Assembly: GCA_038501195.1 (NCBI GenBank)
Contig: JBBPUQ010000004.1
Location: 3,286,001-3,350,000, forward strand
Source of the DNA: Nemania diffusa
Lineage: Eukaryota > Ascomycota > Sordariomycetes > Xylariales > Xylariaceae
Reading direction: 5' to 3'
Length of the DNA: 64,000 nucleotides
Made by a program: the position numbers and the translations under genes. Shown here one piece after another: positions 11,962 to 22,696 of this stretch (positions are counted from its first letter, which is position 1; each line of letters opens with the position of its first letter). The notes under the pieces were generated by a model. That model saw only the letters and a list, made by a program, of their open reading frames with translations. It searched no databases and had not been told where the DNA came from.

Positions 11962-12818
11962 ATGGTCAACATTCCGAAGACGCGCAAGACCTGTATGTCG
12001 CTTTCCATGATGAAATAGCGAGAGGAGGGAAATGCTAACGTATAATTCTGCGAAGACTGCGCTCGTGAGAACAAGCACACCCTTCGTAAGTACCGATCCG
12101 AAAACCATTTGCTTCCGAGGAAGTCTCTACTAGCGCCCGGCGCGCATCACAAGGCCAAAACGAATCGTACCCAACTCGCCATTTTATTAACTCGCGGTTT
12201 CTACAGACAGGGTAACTCAGTACAAGGCTGGAAAGGTGAGCTTTGGCTGCATGAAATTAGACATAGCAAATTACTAATTACAATATACAGGCTAGCCCGT
12301 TCGCCCAGTAAGTTCGATCCGATCCCGATTCCCATTACACGAGCGTGCGAAGCAGTTCGCTTTATCGATGTCCCCATGTTCCTACGTCACCTTCGCCGAA
12401 TACATCGAGTTTGGCGAGTGTCGGCTTTAGAATCCTCGACTCGTAGTAGGAATCATGTCTGGGTTATTCGATACGGCCTGCTCGCATGTGTCTGCGCTGC
12501 GATGCGTGTGGCATTCGAGTATTCACAACAATGGCTAACTCCGACTTCAGGGGTAAGAGACGTTACGATAGAAAGCAGTCTGGTTACGGTGGTCAGACCA
12601 AGCCTGTCTTCCACAAGAAGGCCAAGACCACAAAGAAGGTCGTGCTACGTCTCGAGTGCAACGGGTGCAAGGCCAAGAAGCAGCTTCCTCTGAAGCGATG
12701 CAAGCACTTCGAGCTTGGGTACGACCCTGAACCCCCACGAACCCACGAGATGATCGAAACTAATACTCTGGCTTGCAGTGGTGACAAGAAGACCAAGGGT
12801 GCCGCCCTTGTCTTCTAA
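11962..12818 (+). CDS. RPL42: 60S ribosomal protein eL42 (L44/L36a)
   Basis: Component of the large ribosomal subunit near the E site, 104 residues. Six exons, several very small: 11962-11992, 12056-12085, 12207-12235, 12291-12307 (17 nt), 12551-12718 and 12779-12818. Spliced, it begins [12 protein letters not shown], then [36 protein letters not shown] and ends [13 protein letters not shown], a near-perfect eL42. Two things stand out. The first zinc-ligand pair appears broken: after the first Cys the protein reads ARENKHT, with no second Cys, and is two residues shorter than the usual fungal C-x4-C form. The second pair (C-x2-C in LECNGCK) is intact. The Pro in QTKPVF is kept, the residue whose change gives cycloheximide resistance in yeasts. 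The exon 2 acceptor (gaag) is the least certain edge. Confidence 0.92.
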
Positions 12819-13747
12819 ACGAATAATCGATACCAAAACCCCCAATGACAAATACAAAATATCGGACGCTACGACGATAACGAGACTTGCATTTCGTGGC
12901 GAAATCATGGACCAACCTATTCGGCGTGATGTAGGGTGCGCTTGTAGCCCCACGAGAAGAGATAGGCTCTGGATCAGGACTGGGTTCATAGGGTTCACAG
13001 GTTTCCGGAGTTTCACTACGGCATAGGCGAAGAAGAGAGCGGTAATTGTTCCTGCGTAGTGCTTGATTCCCAAAAGTGCAGTCTCACAGAGCAAATATCA
13101 ACCGCGTATATTGCTTAGCCAATTTGTTACGCCTACTTATGATCTGTGACTTTACGAATTTTTTTGTTGAGCTTTATCTCGACTCTGATGTGGATATTAA
13201 GTCGATTTCAACGATTTTCTCCTCGATTGATGGTGTATGTGAGACCGTCATTATGGTCAGAAGCTCTACACGCTAGATATCGAATTCGATCGCTCCAAAG
13301 ACTCATGAATTCGGTTGATGAAATTTCGGTGTGCTCGTAAATCGAGGCTACGAAGTCTAGCATCCTCAACTTGATAACCGAAAATGTGGTTTCAATATTT
13401 TGCTCTAGACAATGACTGTACTATATACAATCGCCAGAGCCATTGATACTCTCCCCCGTAGGCTAATTTTGACGCTACATGGGGCCCTGAGTAGTAGGGC
13501 GGAAACCATTAGGTTTCATCCGCCACCTGGTTTGCATTGCCCCTGTGTATGGTATTCCCCTTGGGCATCTCCCACCAGAATGGTCAGCAGTCTGACCAAT
13601 ATACCTTCTTTGCCTTCAACATTTTGAAGACCTGCCCAAATCATTAAGGGCACCATGAGAAGACCGAAGAAAAAGACCCTCCGCAGAGATCTATCTACGC
13701 GAAGCCGATGTGCGTGCTCTACAACGCACGAATAAAAGCCAGGCCAT
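12819..13747. other. Convergent intergenic region, eL42 / DRE2
   Basis: 929 bases between two 3' ends. It is AT-rich from about 13050 to 13420. Short open frames lack start context and homology that I recognise. I see nothing further in it. Confidence 0.4.
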
Positions 13748-14718
13748 CTATAGCTGCGCCACGTTGTTCAGGATGGTGACCTCTTCGCCGGGTTTGAAGG
13801 CTGGCAGGCCAATGTAGGGACAGTCGGCGCAGCGGAAGGCGTCGCCGAGACTGCAGCTCCCGCACGAGCCGACCTTGCCCTTGACGGTGAAGTCGAGTGC
13901 GAGGTCGTCGAGGTCGTCGGCGCCGAGCCTTAGGACATTTAGGTCGGCGTCGCCTTTGGCGCGCCGCGCCGCGTCCTCGGCCTCGATCTTCGCGGCCAGC
14001 CCGCATGTGCAGTCCTTGCAGGCTCGTCGTCTCTTGCCGATCTTGGGGATACATTCTGCTGCTACACGGCGGGGTATATGTTAGATTATAATGTAGTTTA
14101 AACATAGGTAAGGTATAGGGAGGGAGGAGTCAACATACGAGGCTGAAGAGTCTGTTTGATGTCTTCTTCCGTCAGTAGCGTGTTCTCGTCAATGAGTTCG
14201 TCATCCTCGAAGCCGTCCAGATCGTCGTCAGGCAGCAGGCTTATTACCGGCTGTATTTTGGGAATAGGTGCACCGCCATTAGCCTTGCCGTTGACGAGGC
14301 CGTTCTTCTTCTTGCCTCCACCCAGGCGCAGCAGCACTGGAGCCTCCTCCACGGCCTTCTCGAACGTGCCGTCCCCCCTCGACACGAGGCCGGCGAGGAT
14401 GGCCTCGGCCTCGGGCAGCGAGGGGCCTGCCTGTGCGCGCAGGACGGCGCCTGGCTTCATGGACCCCGCAACGGCATCGTACACGCGTCTGGTGAGGATC
14501 CGGACGGCCTCGTCCCGCCGTGCGCCGGCGGCGTCTGTGAGAACGACGACTAGGTCATATGTGGCGGGGGGCAAGGCGACAAGGCCAGAGGAGAGTCGGT
14601 CGAGCATCGTCAGGTCGGAGGCGGCGCGGTCGAACGTAGTGTAGACATTGTGGAGGGTCTCCTCGTGGGAGGCGATGGATGGCGGGGCAAGCAGCAGAGT
14701 GCGCTGTGCGGTGGCCAT
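13748..14718 (-). CDS. DRE2: Fe-S cluster assembly protein Dre2 (anamorsin)
   Basis: Cytosolic iron-sulfur assembly factor. With the diflavin reductase Tah18 it passes electrons from NADPH to early cytosolic Fe-S cluster assembly. Two exons (14139-14718, 13748-14061) give 297 residues. The N-terminal half is a methyltransferase-like fold without obvious SAM motifs ([14 protein letters not shown] start). An acidic linker ([16 protein letters not shown]) leads to the C-terminal CIAPIN1 domain: [11 protein letters not shown], one part of the first cluster site, and [17 protein letters not shown], the C-x2-C-x7-C-x2-C second cluster site. The protein ends [18 protein letters not shown], as in other Dre2 proteins. 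The length fits the family. An essential gene is expected. Confidence 0.95.
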
Positions 14719-15286
14719 TTTGGCGGGGTACTTTCTATTAGTTGACTAATTGGCTGGCCACTGGTCGATTTTATTTGTCTGGGTTCGAGAGGGCGTGTCG
14801 GAGAGATGGTCGGGGGAAATGACGGCAAATGAATGGAAGTTGTCCAGGGGGGCGAAGAGAGTGTAAGGGTTTGATGGATATATTGTTAACTAAGGGTGAA
14901 GATGGAAGGCGGCGGTTCACATAGGTATGTAGATGCTTGAACAGTATTACCAATCAGCACTGATTCATTTGTGACAGAGATAGTCCCTAACCTTTTTTTT
15001 GTGAGAGAGGGGCCGATCTCCGGCCGCATGGAAGTGGGGAGGCAAATGGTGGGGTGCATTTGCATGTGACGTAAGAAGCTGGAAACATTAGGTACCTATA
15101 TCGATGTACAGAGGACGAAGCTCACTGCTTCCACGATCATTTTTTAACTAACACAGATCAATCCTAATTAATGATATTAGCGACGAGGGCAGATTAACGC
15201 AAAATGATCACCTATATAACTGTTACAACGATGGTTGCTTCATTATCTAGTTTGCGCACAAAAACTTCCTTCGCATTAGGGTAAAG
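14719..15286. other. Intergenic, DRE2 promoter / RdRP-helicase 3' end
   Basis: 568 bases. The left side is the DRE2 promoter (purine-rich on the plus strand, so pyrimidine-rich on the coding strand near 14720-14870). The right side carries the 3' flank of the RdRP-helicase gene. No coding frame is supported. Confidence 0.4.
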
Positions 15287-18200
15287 TCATCGTGACTTAG
15301 CTCCGGCCGCTTCAAGATCTACAACCACCAGCGAACCAACCAGCTTTCCCCACATCGCCGTACTCTCGGGATCTGCTTTCCCCTGTGTCAACGTTGCTCG
15401 ATTCCCAATGATTATCAGCCCAGCTTTTGCGCGTGTCAAGGCAACGTTCATGCGCCGCAGGTCTTTCAGAAAGCCAATATCACAGGAGGCGTTGCATCTA
15501 GTTGTCACAAAAACCACGATGTCTGCCTCACGCCCCTGATATCCATCGATGCTAGACACTTCAACGTTATTTATACCGGCAAGCTTCTTCCTCAGAATTT
15601 CGAGTTGTCGCGTATATGGTGTTAGCACCGCTATACTCTGCTCAGATTTTACAGAGCTGCCTTGTCTCAGAGGACTAGGACCTGAATCTCGTTTCAAAGA
15701 GAGTAGACTACAGACTTCGTGACAGAGCGCCGCCTGGCCTTCATTTGACTTGGATTTCTGGGCAAGTTTGTCCTCCCTAGCTTCACATTCAATGAAAACC
15801 GTTCGAGTTTTGTCTTTTTTGTCGGTAATGTCACGAGGCCATGGAAACATGGAGGGACTAAGGGGTCGATCTATACACTGAATCCCTGTGAGCAGCCTGC
15901 TCTCGTAGAACTGATCCGAGCTAAATTTGCAGATGGATGGGTGCATGCGATATTGTGTATCTAGCATTAGCTTAGGGATCTCCGAGCCAGGAGCTGATGA
16001 GTCTGAGCTCGCCGGTTGCGTGTACAATCTCTCGAGCAGAGAGACGTCAAAGCCACACGCACCTGCGAGTTGCTGTACGGTGGGCCTGAGTTGGACATGG
16101 TCTCCAACGAGTAACGCTCGCTGACAACCTTTCGTCAGCGGGACGAGCGACGCCGGCTCGGTTTGCTGGGATGCCTCATCAATGATAACTACCTCAAAAG
16201 TTTGGTTTCGTAGAAGACCGATTCCTGCACCAATGCACGTGGTGAATACAAGACGGCATTTCTTAACTCTCCTCTCCGCTTCTTTTAGAGCTTTCCGATT
16301 AGAATATATCTCCATTCCCGCCAGCGCATCCAAGGTATATGATCTCAAATCCTCTGCAACTTTGCGAACCTATCCTATGTTAATATCACTTCATTACTGG
16401 GAGAAGATTCGCATACCTCGGTAGACACTCGCAGGACTGACTCCTTATCGGGGCTCGCTTCCTTTAAGTACCTTTCCATCACATTGTCAACCGCATTATG
16501 TGTAGGAGCTGTCACCAGGATTCGCCCTTTCTGCAATATCCTCTCGAGCGCAATTATAGCAGCAACTATTGTTTTGGTCTTTCCTGTGCCCGGGGGACCC
16601 CAGAGGCACACAAGTGGGTGTCTCAAAGTTGCTTCAACTGCAGCCTTCTGGCTCTTGTTTAGCCCGACGTCAGCGTGGTAAGCGATTGGCGCAAACTTGG
16701 GGGATAGAGATGGAGCCCCTAAAACTTGCATCCATATAGAGCAACACATCTCCGGGTTTGATGCGAAGTCCTTAACTGCGTCAAACATGGCTTTTGTAGT
16801 GACGAAAAGAGCACAATACGTTAGCCTCCAGGAGCATTGTTGGAAATATGGCGGTAAAGGATGCAGGCAACGGAACTTGGCCATTCCTTTCTCGGAAGAG
16901 ACTACTAGTGCATCCATAGAATACGGCTTGATGAGGGGATGATTCTTGGGTTGACTTGCTACTGTTAGTCTCACATGAGCTGATCGTTCAGGAGTTCCGC
17001 CAGGTGAGTCAATCCTGAACGTAGCCTCAACAACTGAGTTACCGTCAATATCTTTAGGATCTAGTTTAAGTTCTAGAAGATCCTCTCGGGATTTCGCATC
17101 TTCGTCGACTTCGCCAATGTGGTCTAACGCGATCCCGATCAAGTTCCGCTTAAAGTTATTGACCATTAGACTGTCAATCCCACAAAGCAAGCGGGTGCTT
17201 TCGGGTTCGAAACATTCTAGAAGAATGTCCAGAGCTAGACTAGGAGAGCGAACGGTAAGAGCTACGAGCTCTATCAGCTCAGCGAAGGTAGTTGACGACA
17301 TAGAATCTATTTGCGACAATGTCATCTTAATCGGCTCTAAAACTAGCTCCTGTGTATCATTCGCGGAGAGAATGAGTCCTCTGAGGATTTCTGAGCTCCT
17401 GTTCTCAATCTTGGCTGCCAATTCTTCTGGAAGCTCGTGCCAGCTTCCAATTTGCGAGAAACTTGCCGAGAGGAAAGGGTTGTTATCTAAAGACATAAAA
17501 ATCGCTTCAAGAATCGCGGTTGGTGCAAGAGTCGTAGACGCCGGTTTACGAATCTCACCTAGAAGATGGGTGACGGATTTAAATAATAAGCCCTTCGCAT
17601 TACCTTCTCGTAACCGTCTAAACAGTCGAGACAGGTCGTCAAGGGATTCGATATCGTTAAGGATCGCCATGTCTTCGTTAGCGATACGAGTAATGTATTC
17701 CGGTTCACTTGCTAAATCTAGAGAAGCGAGACTCGGAATTGAGTACTCTTTCGGCTCCTCGTCAAATAGGGGGATCCTCTCCTCGGTATCAATAAACTTA
17801 AGCCAAAGATCGAGAGCATGCATCGATTGGATATCTCGATTGGTAATCACATAAATCTCCTAAGAGTATGTTATTATTTTAGCACCTTATGGCTATGGTA
17901 TGAGCAGTCTTTAGTCATGCGGATTTAAGAATATGACTTAGCACTAGGGGTTGAGGACTTACAGCTGCGAGCACACTGTTCCTGTTGACTCTCCCAATAT
18001 GCCTTTGTAGCCCTCGGCTAAACTTATCGAGTGCCACACTTACTACGAAATCAACGTTTCGCCCACTATCTAGTGTTTCTTGCCGCTGGCGCCGTCGGTC
18101 TCCCAAATTCGTCGTGTTTCGATACGAGCTGTCATCTGACCCTCCACGCCTAATGTGAATCCATGTATTGCGCCTCTGCCCTTCAAACAACTGGAAGGAA

Positions 18201-20994
18201 TTATCGTCACAACATAATCGATAATTGACTTTCGTAGGAAGACATAAACGGCTCTGGAGCTGTGGCCCTTGTGAATGAGGGAAGGCAAGCAGTCGTACAT
18301 CATCATCCACAAGGTAATCCTGTGACCTTTCGACCTTCTTTGGGATATATAAGGCTATTGTAAGTCTCTCATCAACTTGGAGAATTATCAGCTTCCTGTG
18401 AAACAGCTCTAGTGATCTAGTAGTTTCTTCGAGGAAGTTGGCCATTCTATCACGCGAAGAGCCGTATATACGCTTCCATCGGATCCTAGGGTGATCTAGG
18501 GCAAATCCACTAAGCTCCCGACTACTTATTAGGCTCGATGAACAAAGAGCATTCATGATGAGGTTTGGTACGCCACGCAGTGCTGGGATTTGACTGATCG
18601 TCCAGGCCTTCTCTTCCGCCGTGAGAATATTCAAATCGAAGAAGTATAGAAGATCTTGTAGAGGCGTACCATGGCGTCTGCACCACCTGAATGTCAGCTG
18701 GACCAGCTCAAATTCCGAAATAGCAATTCCATCGCGGTTTAACAACAGCTCAATCGCGTCAAAATCGTAGCCTTCTAGATCCCCGAGGCCGGAATTGATT
18801 GAGGTAATCGCTTCCGTCGCTGATTCATGAAGTATGTCCAGTATGAATGAGGTATCGGGAGATGGGCTTGGCGGATTTTCCAGTTTTGGAGGGACTTTGA
18901 TACGATTCCCATCAACACATTGTGAGAACAAACGGTTGAGCTCCTGGCATTCAGATGCCATGGGTCCTTTCACCCTCACCCAGTCTAGATAGAGATTTTT
19001 TACGCGCCCCAAGGAGACACTGGAATATTGAGAAAAGAACTAGAAGGCTTCAATTAGTTGAGTCTCTGTCAGCGCTAGACTACACGACGACATAGTGATA
19101 AAAAAGACATATTAATTCAGAACTCAACACGATATGCATGGGCTTTAGAACTAACCTCCAGGCGGTCATTGTCCGATATGGGCTCAAAACTGAGTGGTTC
19201 ACGCGCAGCTGGATATAGTGCAGGATCAGATAGCTTAGACGGCATGACTACAATCTCGAAGTTAATTACCATCATTTTGAATGAGATCTCGAGGTATTCA
19301 GAATCCTGAAAAGCCGTCCGGACCTTATTGTAGTTCGAAACAGGACCTATAGGACCTTTACACACTCTAAAACTTAAAAATACAAGAGGAAGATAAGATC
19401 ATGAATCACTTACGGTCCTCATCCCAGCAGACAAAGACTGACAAGTCGCAATTGTCAGTAGTACGTCCGTTCAACACAAAAATGTAAAACTCACAAGTGT
19501 CTCCATCAAGATCTCCTCCAGACATCATATCCGCTGAGGGCCTCTTCCCGCGGACTGGAAACACGATGCAGTCAATAAGGTGCGATAGCTCGGGGTGATA
19601 AACGAGCTTGAATTTCTGTAAGTCTCCTGGGTGAAGACATGGGTTCCGTGTGACTAGGACATGGGCGTTTTTGAGAGTCTGGGGAAGACCGTTCTCATCA
19701 GTTGTGATTTTGACATGACACTCCCCTTCTTTCAACACATTCCAGGCATCGCATACGCCAAAGAGTAGCCTGGAGTTTGGCACTAGTATACGGCACTTTT
19801 GAGTATCTCGCTTGCTTAGCATTTTCCCCTTTTCGGAGTTGACTAGTGCGACGATCTTCGGGCGGACGGGTTCTAGAGATTCCATTAGTACTTTCTCTGC
19901 GAGGTCAGGCTTATTGAGATAGCAGAGAAATCTGAAAGCCGCTCGCGGGTCTTTGGAGGCGTCTCTGAGAAACTCGAAATGCTCAGCTTGCTTCCTTAAC
20001 AGAGTATCTACTGATATTCCTAAGGAGTGCAAAAGTATTACGACTTCATCGTTAAGATGGCCAAATACATATGGCTAGGTACGTAGTTAGTTCGGTAGTC
20101 TCATCAGCATCGTAGAATGGGTTTCATCCATAGGCTGACCTTTGAGTATTCGACTACGGAGAAGGAAATGTCTTTACCACCGGAGAATTTCTTCATCGAT
20201 TTCCGGAACTTGAGTAGGGTACGGGAATTCTTCATAGTAGGATCCAAGGTCACCACGCCCTTATACCCCCTATACCTGATCTGGAACACTGACGGGGTGT
20301 ATCTCTTGTCACGAAAACTTAAACGCAGCTGGCGAGATAGCTGCTGGGCAAACATAGGAGATATCAAGCCACACCCATCAGTGAAAACATAGTTATCATC
20401 CTCGACATCAGGGATGTCTTCGCAATACTTGGGATCCACAGCAGTAGCTACCTGGGCTGAGGAAAAGAGTAGACCAATACGCTTCGCCTTCTTAGCTACT
20501 GTTTTCATCTTACTGAAGTCGCCAAATGACTCGATTCGCTTCGATATGGCCACCTTTGAATCCGCCAAGAGTAGGCATGTTCGGGACTTTAGCTGGCTGT
20601 TGCTGTGGCCGTAGAAGTTATAATGGACCCCCTGTAGCTCGATACCGGTGCGTAGAAGGTTTGCCGTGTAGCCGATTGATTCTTTCTTGGTCCATGGTTT
20701 ACGTTCGCCGCTTTCATCGGCGACAGTATAACGCGGACGGAATGCGGAGAAAGATACGAGTAGTAAGTTACTGGGTTTCAAGCCCTCTGTGGCTCTATTC
20801 GGGTCCAACTTTTGAAGCCTGATCGTAATGTGTGAGTCTGTATCACCCGAGATTAAGCGGACAGATTTGACCAAGCCGTTCTCGTCCAGAATGCTCGGCT
20901 CGGGCAAGGCCAGACCCTCGTATTTCCACTGGGAGTCGGAAAGTGATATGGTATGCAACTCCTCCTCGTAAGCACCGAACTGTACCTTCCCCAT
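15287..20994 (-). CDS. RNA-dependent RNA polymerase fused to SF1 (UPF1/Hrr1-like) helicase
   Basis: Silencing enzyme of about 1717 residues. Exons: 20140-20994, 19495-20074, 19414-19437, 19156-19247, 17963-19039, 16417-17859 and 15287-16369. Residues about 1-565 are a cellular RdRP core: GHSNSQLKSRTC near 130, TDGCGLIS, YRGYKGVV, the catalytic DLDGD at about 473-477 followed after a spliced intron by FFVCWDED, then VKNLYLDW and SQCVDGNRIKVPPKL. Residues about 570-1275 are unassigned. Residues about 1280-1700 are an SF1 helicase: LNKSQKAAVEA, GPPGTGKT (about 1297-1304), DEASQQTE (1421), YRMHP (1497), GYQGRE (1633) and NVALTRAK (1665). Every junction keeps frame, including the 103-base intron 17860-17962 that links the polymerase half to the helicase half. 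RdRPs copy RNA into dsRNA for Dicer; in fission yeast RdRP and helicase are separate partners (Rdp1, Hrr1). The start is uncertain: the ATG at 20994 sits at the edge of the core, without the long N-terminal region of other fungal RdRPs. Confidence 0.85.
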
Positions 20995-21482
20995 GGTGTT
21001 GGTGGTGTTTGGAATTGCGCACCAGTCTAGAAGCTGCGACTTTGATCGGGTTAGGATGTATACGAAGAGAGACAACTCGACCTACATGTACGGAAGACAC
21101 CACCTATTTGCCTGGCCAGCAAACGATCGAGATTGGCAGGCACGGGAATAGCAGTGCAGGCTCCCTGTAGCAGGCCGATTTTCGGTTGGCTGGTTTTAGG
21201 TGGCGGCGCAATCGAGATAGGGTAGGTACATGCCAGCCGCGACTTTTATCTACATGACCTTCCCAGGGCACAATTCCCCAAAGTGTACCTGCCTGATATC
21301 TCGCGCCTATCTGCTGTACCTAATATAGGTACCTACCCATTAGGTAGGGAATTGGGCAAGTAAGAAGGCACTCTGACACAGCGTTGTCACGGCATCTTAC
21401 ATGTGCCCGCACCAGGCCTCCTCCACCAACCCAATTCCGTATCACAACACCCCTAGTTCGTGAGACATGGGCACAGCATAAA
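20995..21482. promoter_or_regulatory. Divergent promoter, RdRP-helicase / P-loop ATPase
   Basis: 488 bases between divergent starts. It contains a strong palindromic ATAGGTACCTACC motif and TAGGTAGGG at about 21324-21350. In-frame sequence upstream of the RdRP start stays open to a TAG near 21083, so about 27 extra residues or an upstream exon are possible there. Beyond that the sequence looks non-coding. Confidence 0.45.
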
Positions 21483-22151
21483 ATGGCGACACCCCCCAAC
21501 ATCTACATAATCGGAAGCCAGTGCACGGGCAAGACCACCCTCGTCAACGCGCTATCCGCGCACTTCGCCCAGCACCCACCGCCAGCGCCGGCGGCCGCGC
21601 CGGGCGTGATCAAGGAGGTGGCTCGGCACGTCCTGAAGAAGCACGCCATCACGCGAGGGGACCTGCGCAGCTCGCCAGCCCGCGCCCTCGAGCTGCAGCA
21701 GCTAATCATAGATGCGCAGTCCGAGGCCGAGACCGCGCAGCTAGCGGCCCACCGCGGCGCCTGGTTCATCTCGGACCGGTCCGCGCTGGACCCCGTCGTC
21801 TACGCGCGGCGGTACGTGAGCAGGGAGGCGGCCGATGCGCTCACTGCGTCGGAGGGGTGGATAGCGATGAGGGGCCGTATGGCGAGGTCGCTCGTCGTCG
21901 TGTGCGAGGCGGGCGTTGACTGGGGGCTGGTGGACGACGGGGTGCGGCTGATGCCGCTCGACGGCGCCGAGTGGTTGCAGACGCATGCCGAGTTCTGCGC
22001 CGCCCTTGCTGATGTCGGGTTAGATTACCACATTTTGCCTTCGGGAGTGGGGAGTACGGAAGAGCGAGTCCAGTTTGTGTTGGCGAGATGGGAGGAGAGG
22101 AGAAAGGAGCTCGTCATTAACGGTGGCGAGTACGAACATGCGAAGGCGTAA
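21483..22151 (+). CDS. P-loop ATPase/kinase-like protein (AAA_28 type)
   Basis: Intronless gene for a 222-residue nucleotide-binding protein. The Walker A loop is GSQCTGKTT at residues 11-19, right after a hydrophobic strand (NIYIIG). ISDRSALDPVVYARRY further on fits the Walker B-like DR-x4-DP segment of the NadR/Ttd14-like AAA_28 family. An upstream in-frame ATG at 21384 would add 33 residues rich in Pro and Arg; I chose 21483 because the Walker strand begins there in relatives. Family members are predicted to bind or phosphorylate small substrates, but the fungal ones are uncharacterised. The gene is GC-rich and divergent from the RdRP-helicase gene. A link to silencing is not implied by anything but position. 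Confidence 0.7.
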   Translation: MATPPNIYIIGSQCTGKTTLVNALSAHFAQHPPPAPAAAPGVIKEVARHVLKKHAITRGDLRSSPARALELQQLIIDAQSEAETAQLAAHRGAWFISDRSALDPVVYARRYVSREAADALTASEGWIAMRGRMARSLVVVCEAGVDWGLVDDGVRLMPLDGAEWLQTHAEFCAALADVGLDYHILPSGVGSTEERVQFVLARWEERRKELVINGGEYEHAKA

Positions 22152-22696
22152 TGATAATGTGGCGGAAACATACTGAGAACCTAACCTCGATCACTTACAA
22201 ACACATACCGGATTAAGATATTAGATCTTACATGAGGAACGCTCCCAACCGAAAGAAGGTAGACCTGGGGAATTACAGAGAAGACTAGGCGGGATATACC
22301 GCCAACGACATGGTAAGCATTGATATCCGCCGTACTAATTCGAGGGAATTAATCATTTGTCACTAGGGATAGGCTCAAATCGCGAATGTGGTAATCCAAA
22401 ATGAATTCGAATTCAATAAATAAAATAAAAAAGTTGGTGCTATATTGGTATCGTCGTTCTATCGCAGTCTGAACTTAGAAGCATTCAAAACACTGGTAGC
22501 CTGAATATGGCAAGACAACCATATGAAACCAACTCGTCCACATGCCACACTCACTCGTTCGTCCCTATCATCGATCCATACCACGTGCAACATAATAAAC
22601 CTAAGATCGTAAACACCCGAATATCAAAGTGAAACCGCCGGTACCCACTCATTAAAACATAATGCCCTAATAGGAAGGGTGCTTGTAATAACTTTT
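22152..22696. other. Convergent intergenic region
   Basis: 545 AT-rich bases between the 3' ends of the P-loop ATPase gene and the large membrane protein gene. No coding frame. An A/T run (aaataaaataaaaaag near 22418-22433) may belong to 3' processing signals. Confidence 0.4.

Noticed and set aside
17860..17962. Gap between the RdRP half and the helicase half read as an intergenic boundary
   Set aside because: A stop occurs in the unspliced frame, but proper donor and acceptor sites join the two frames exactly; 103 bases is too short for terminator plus promoter.
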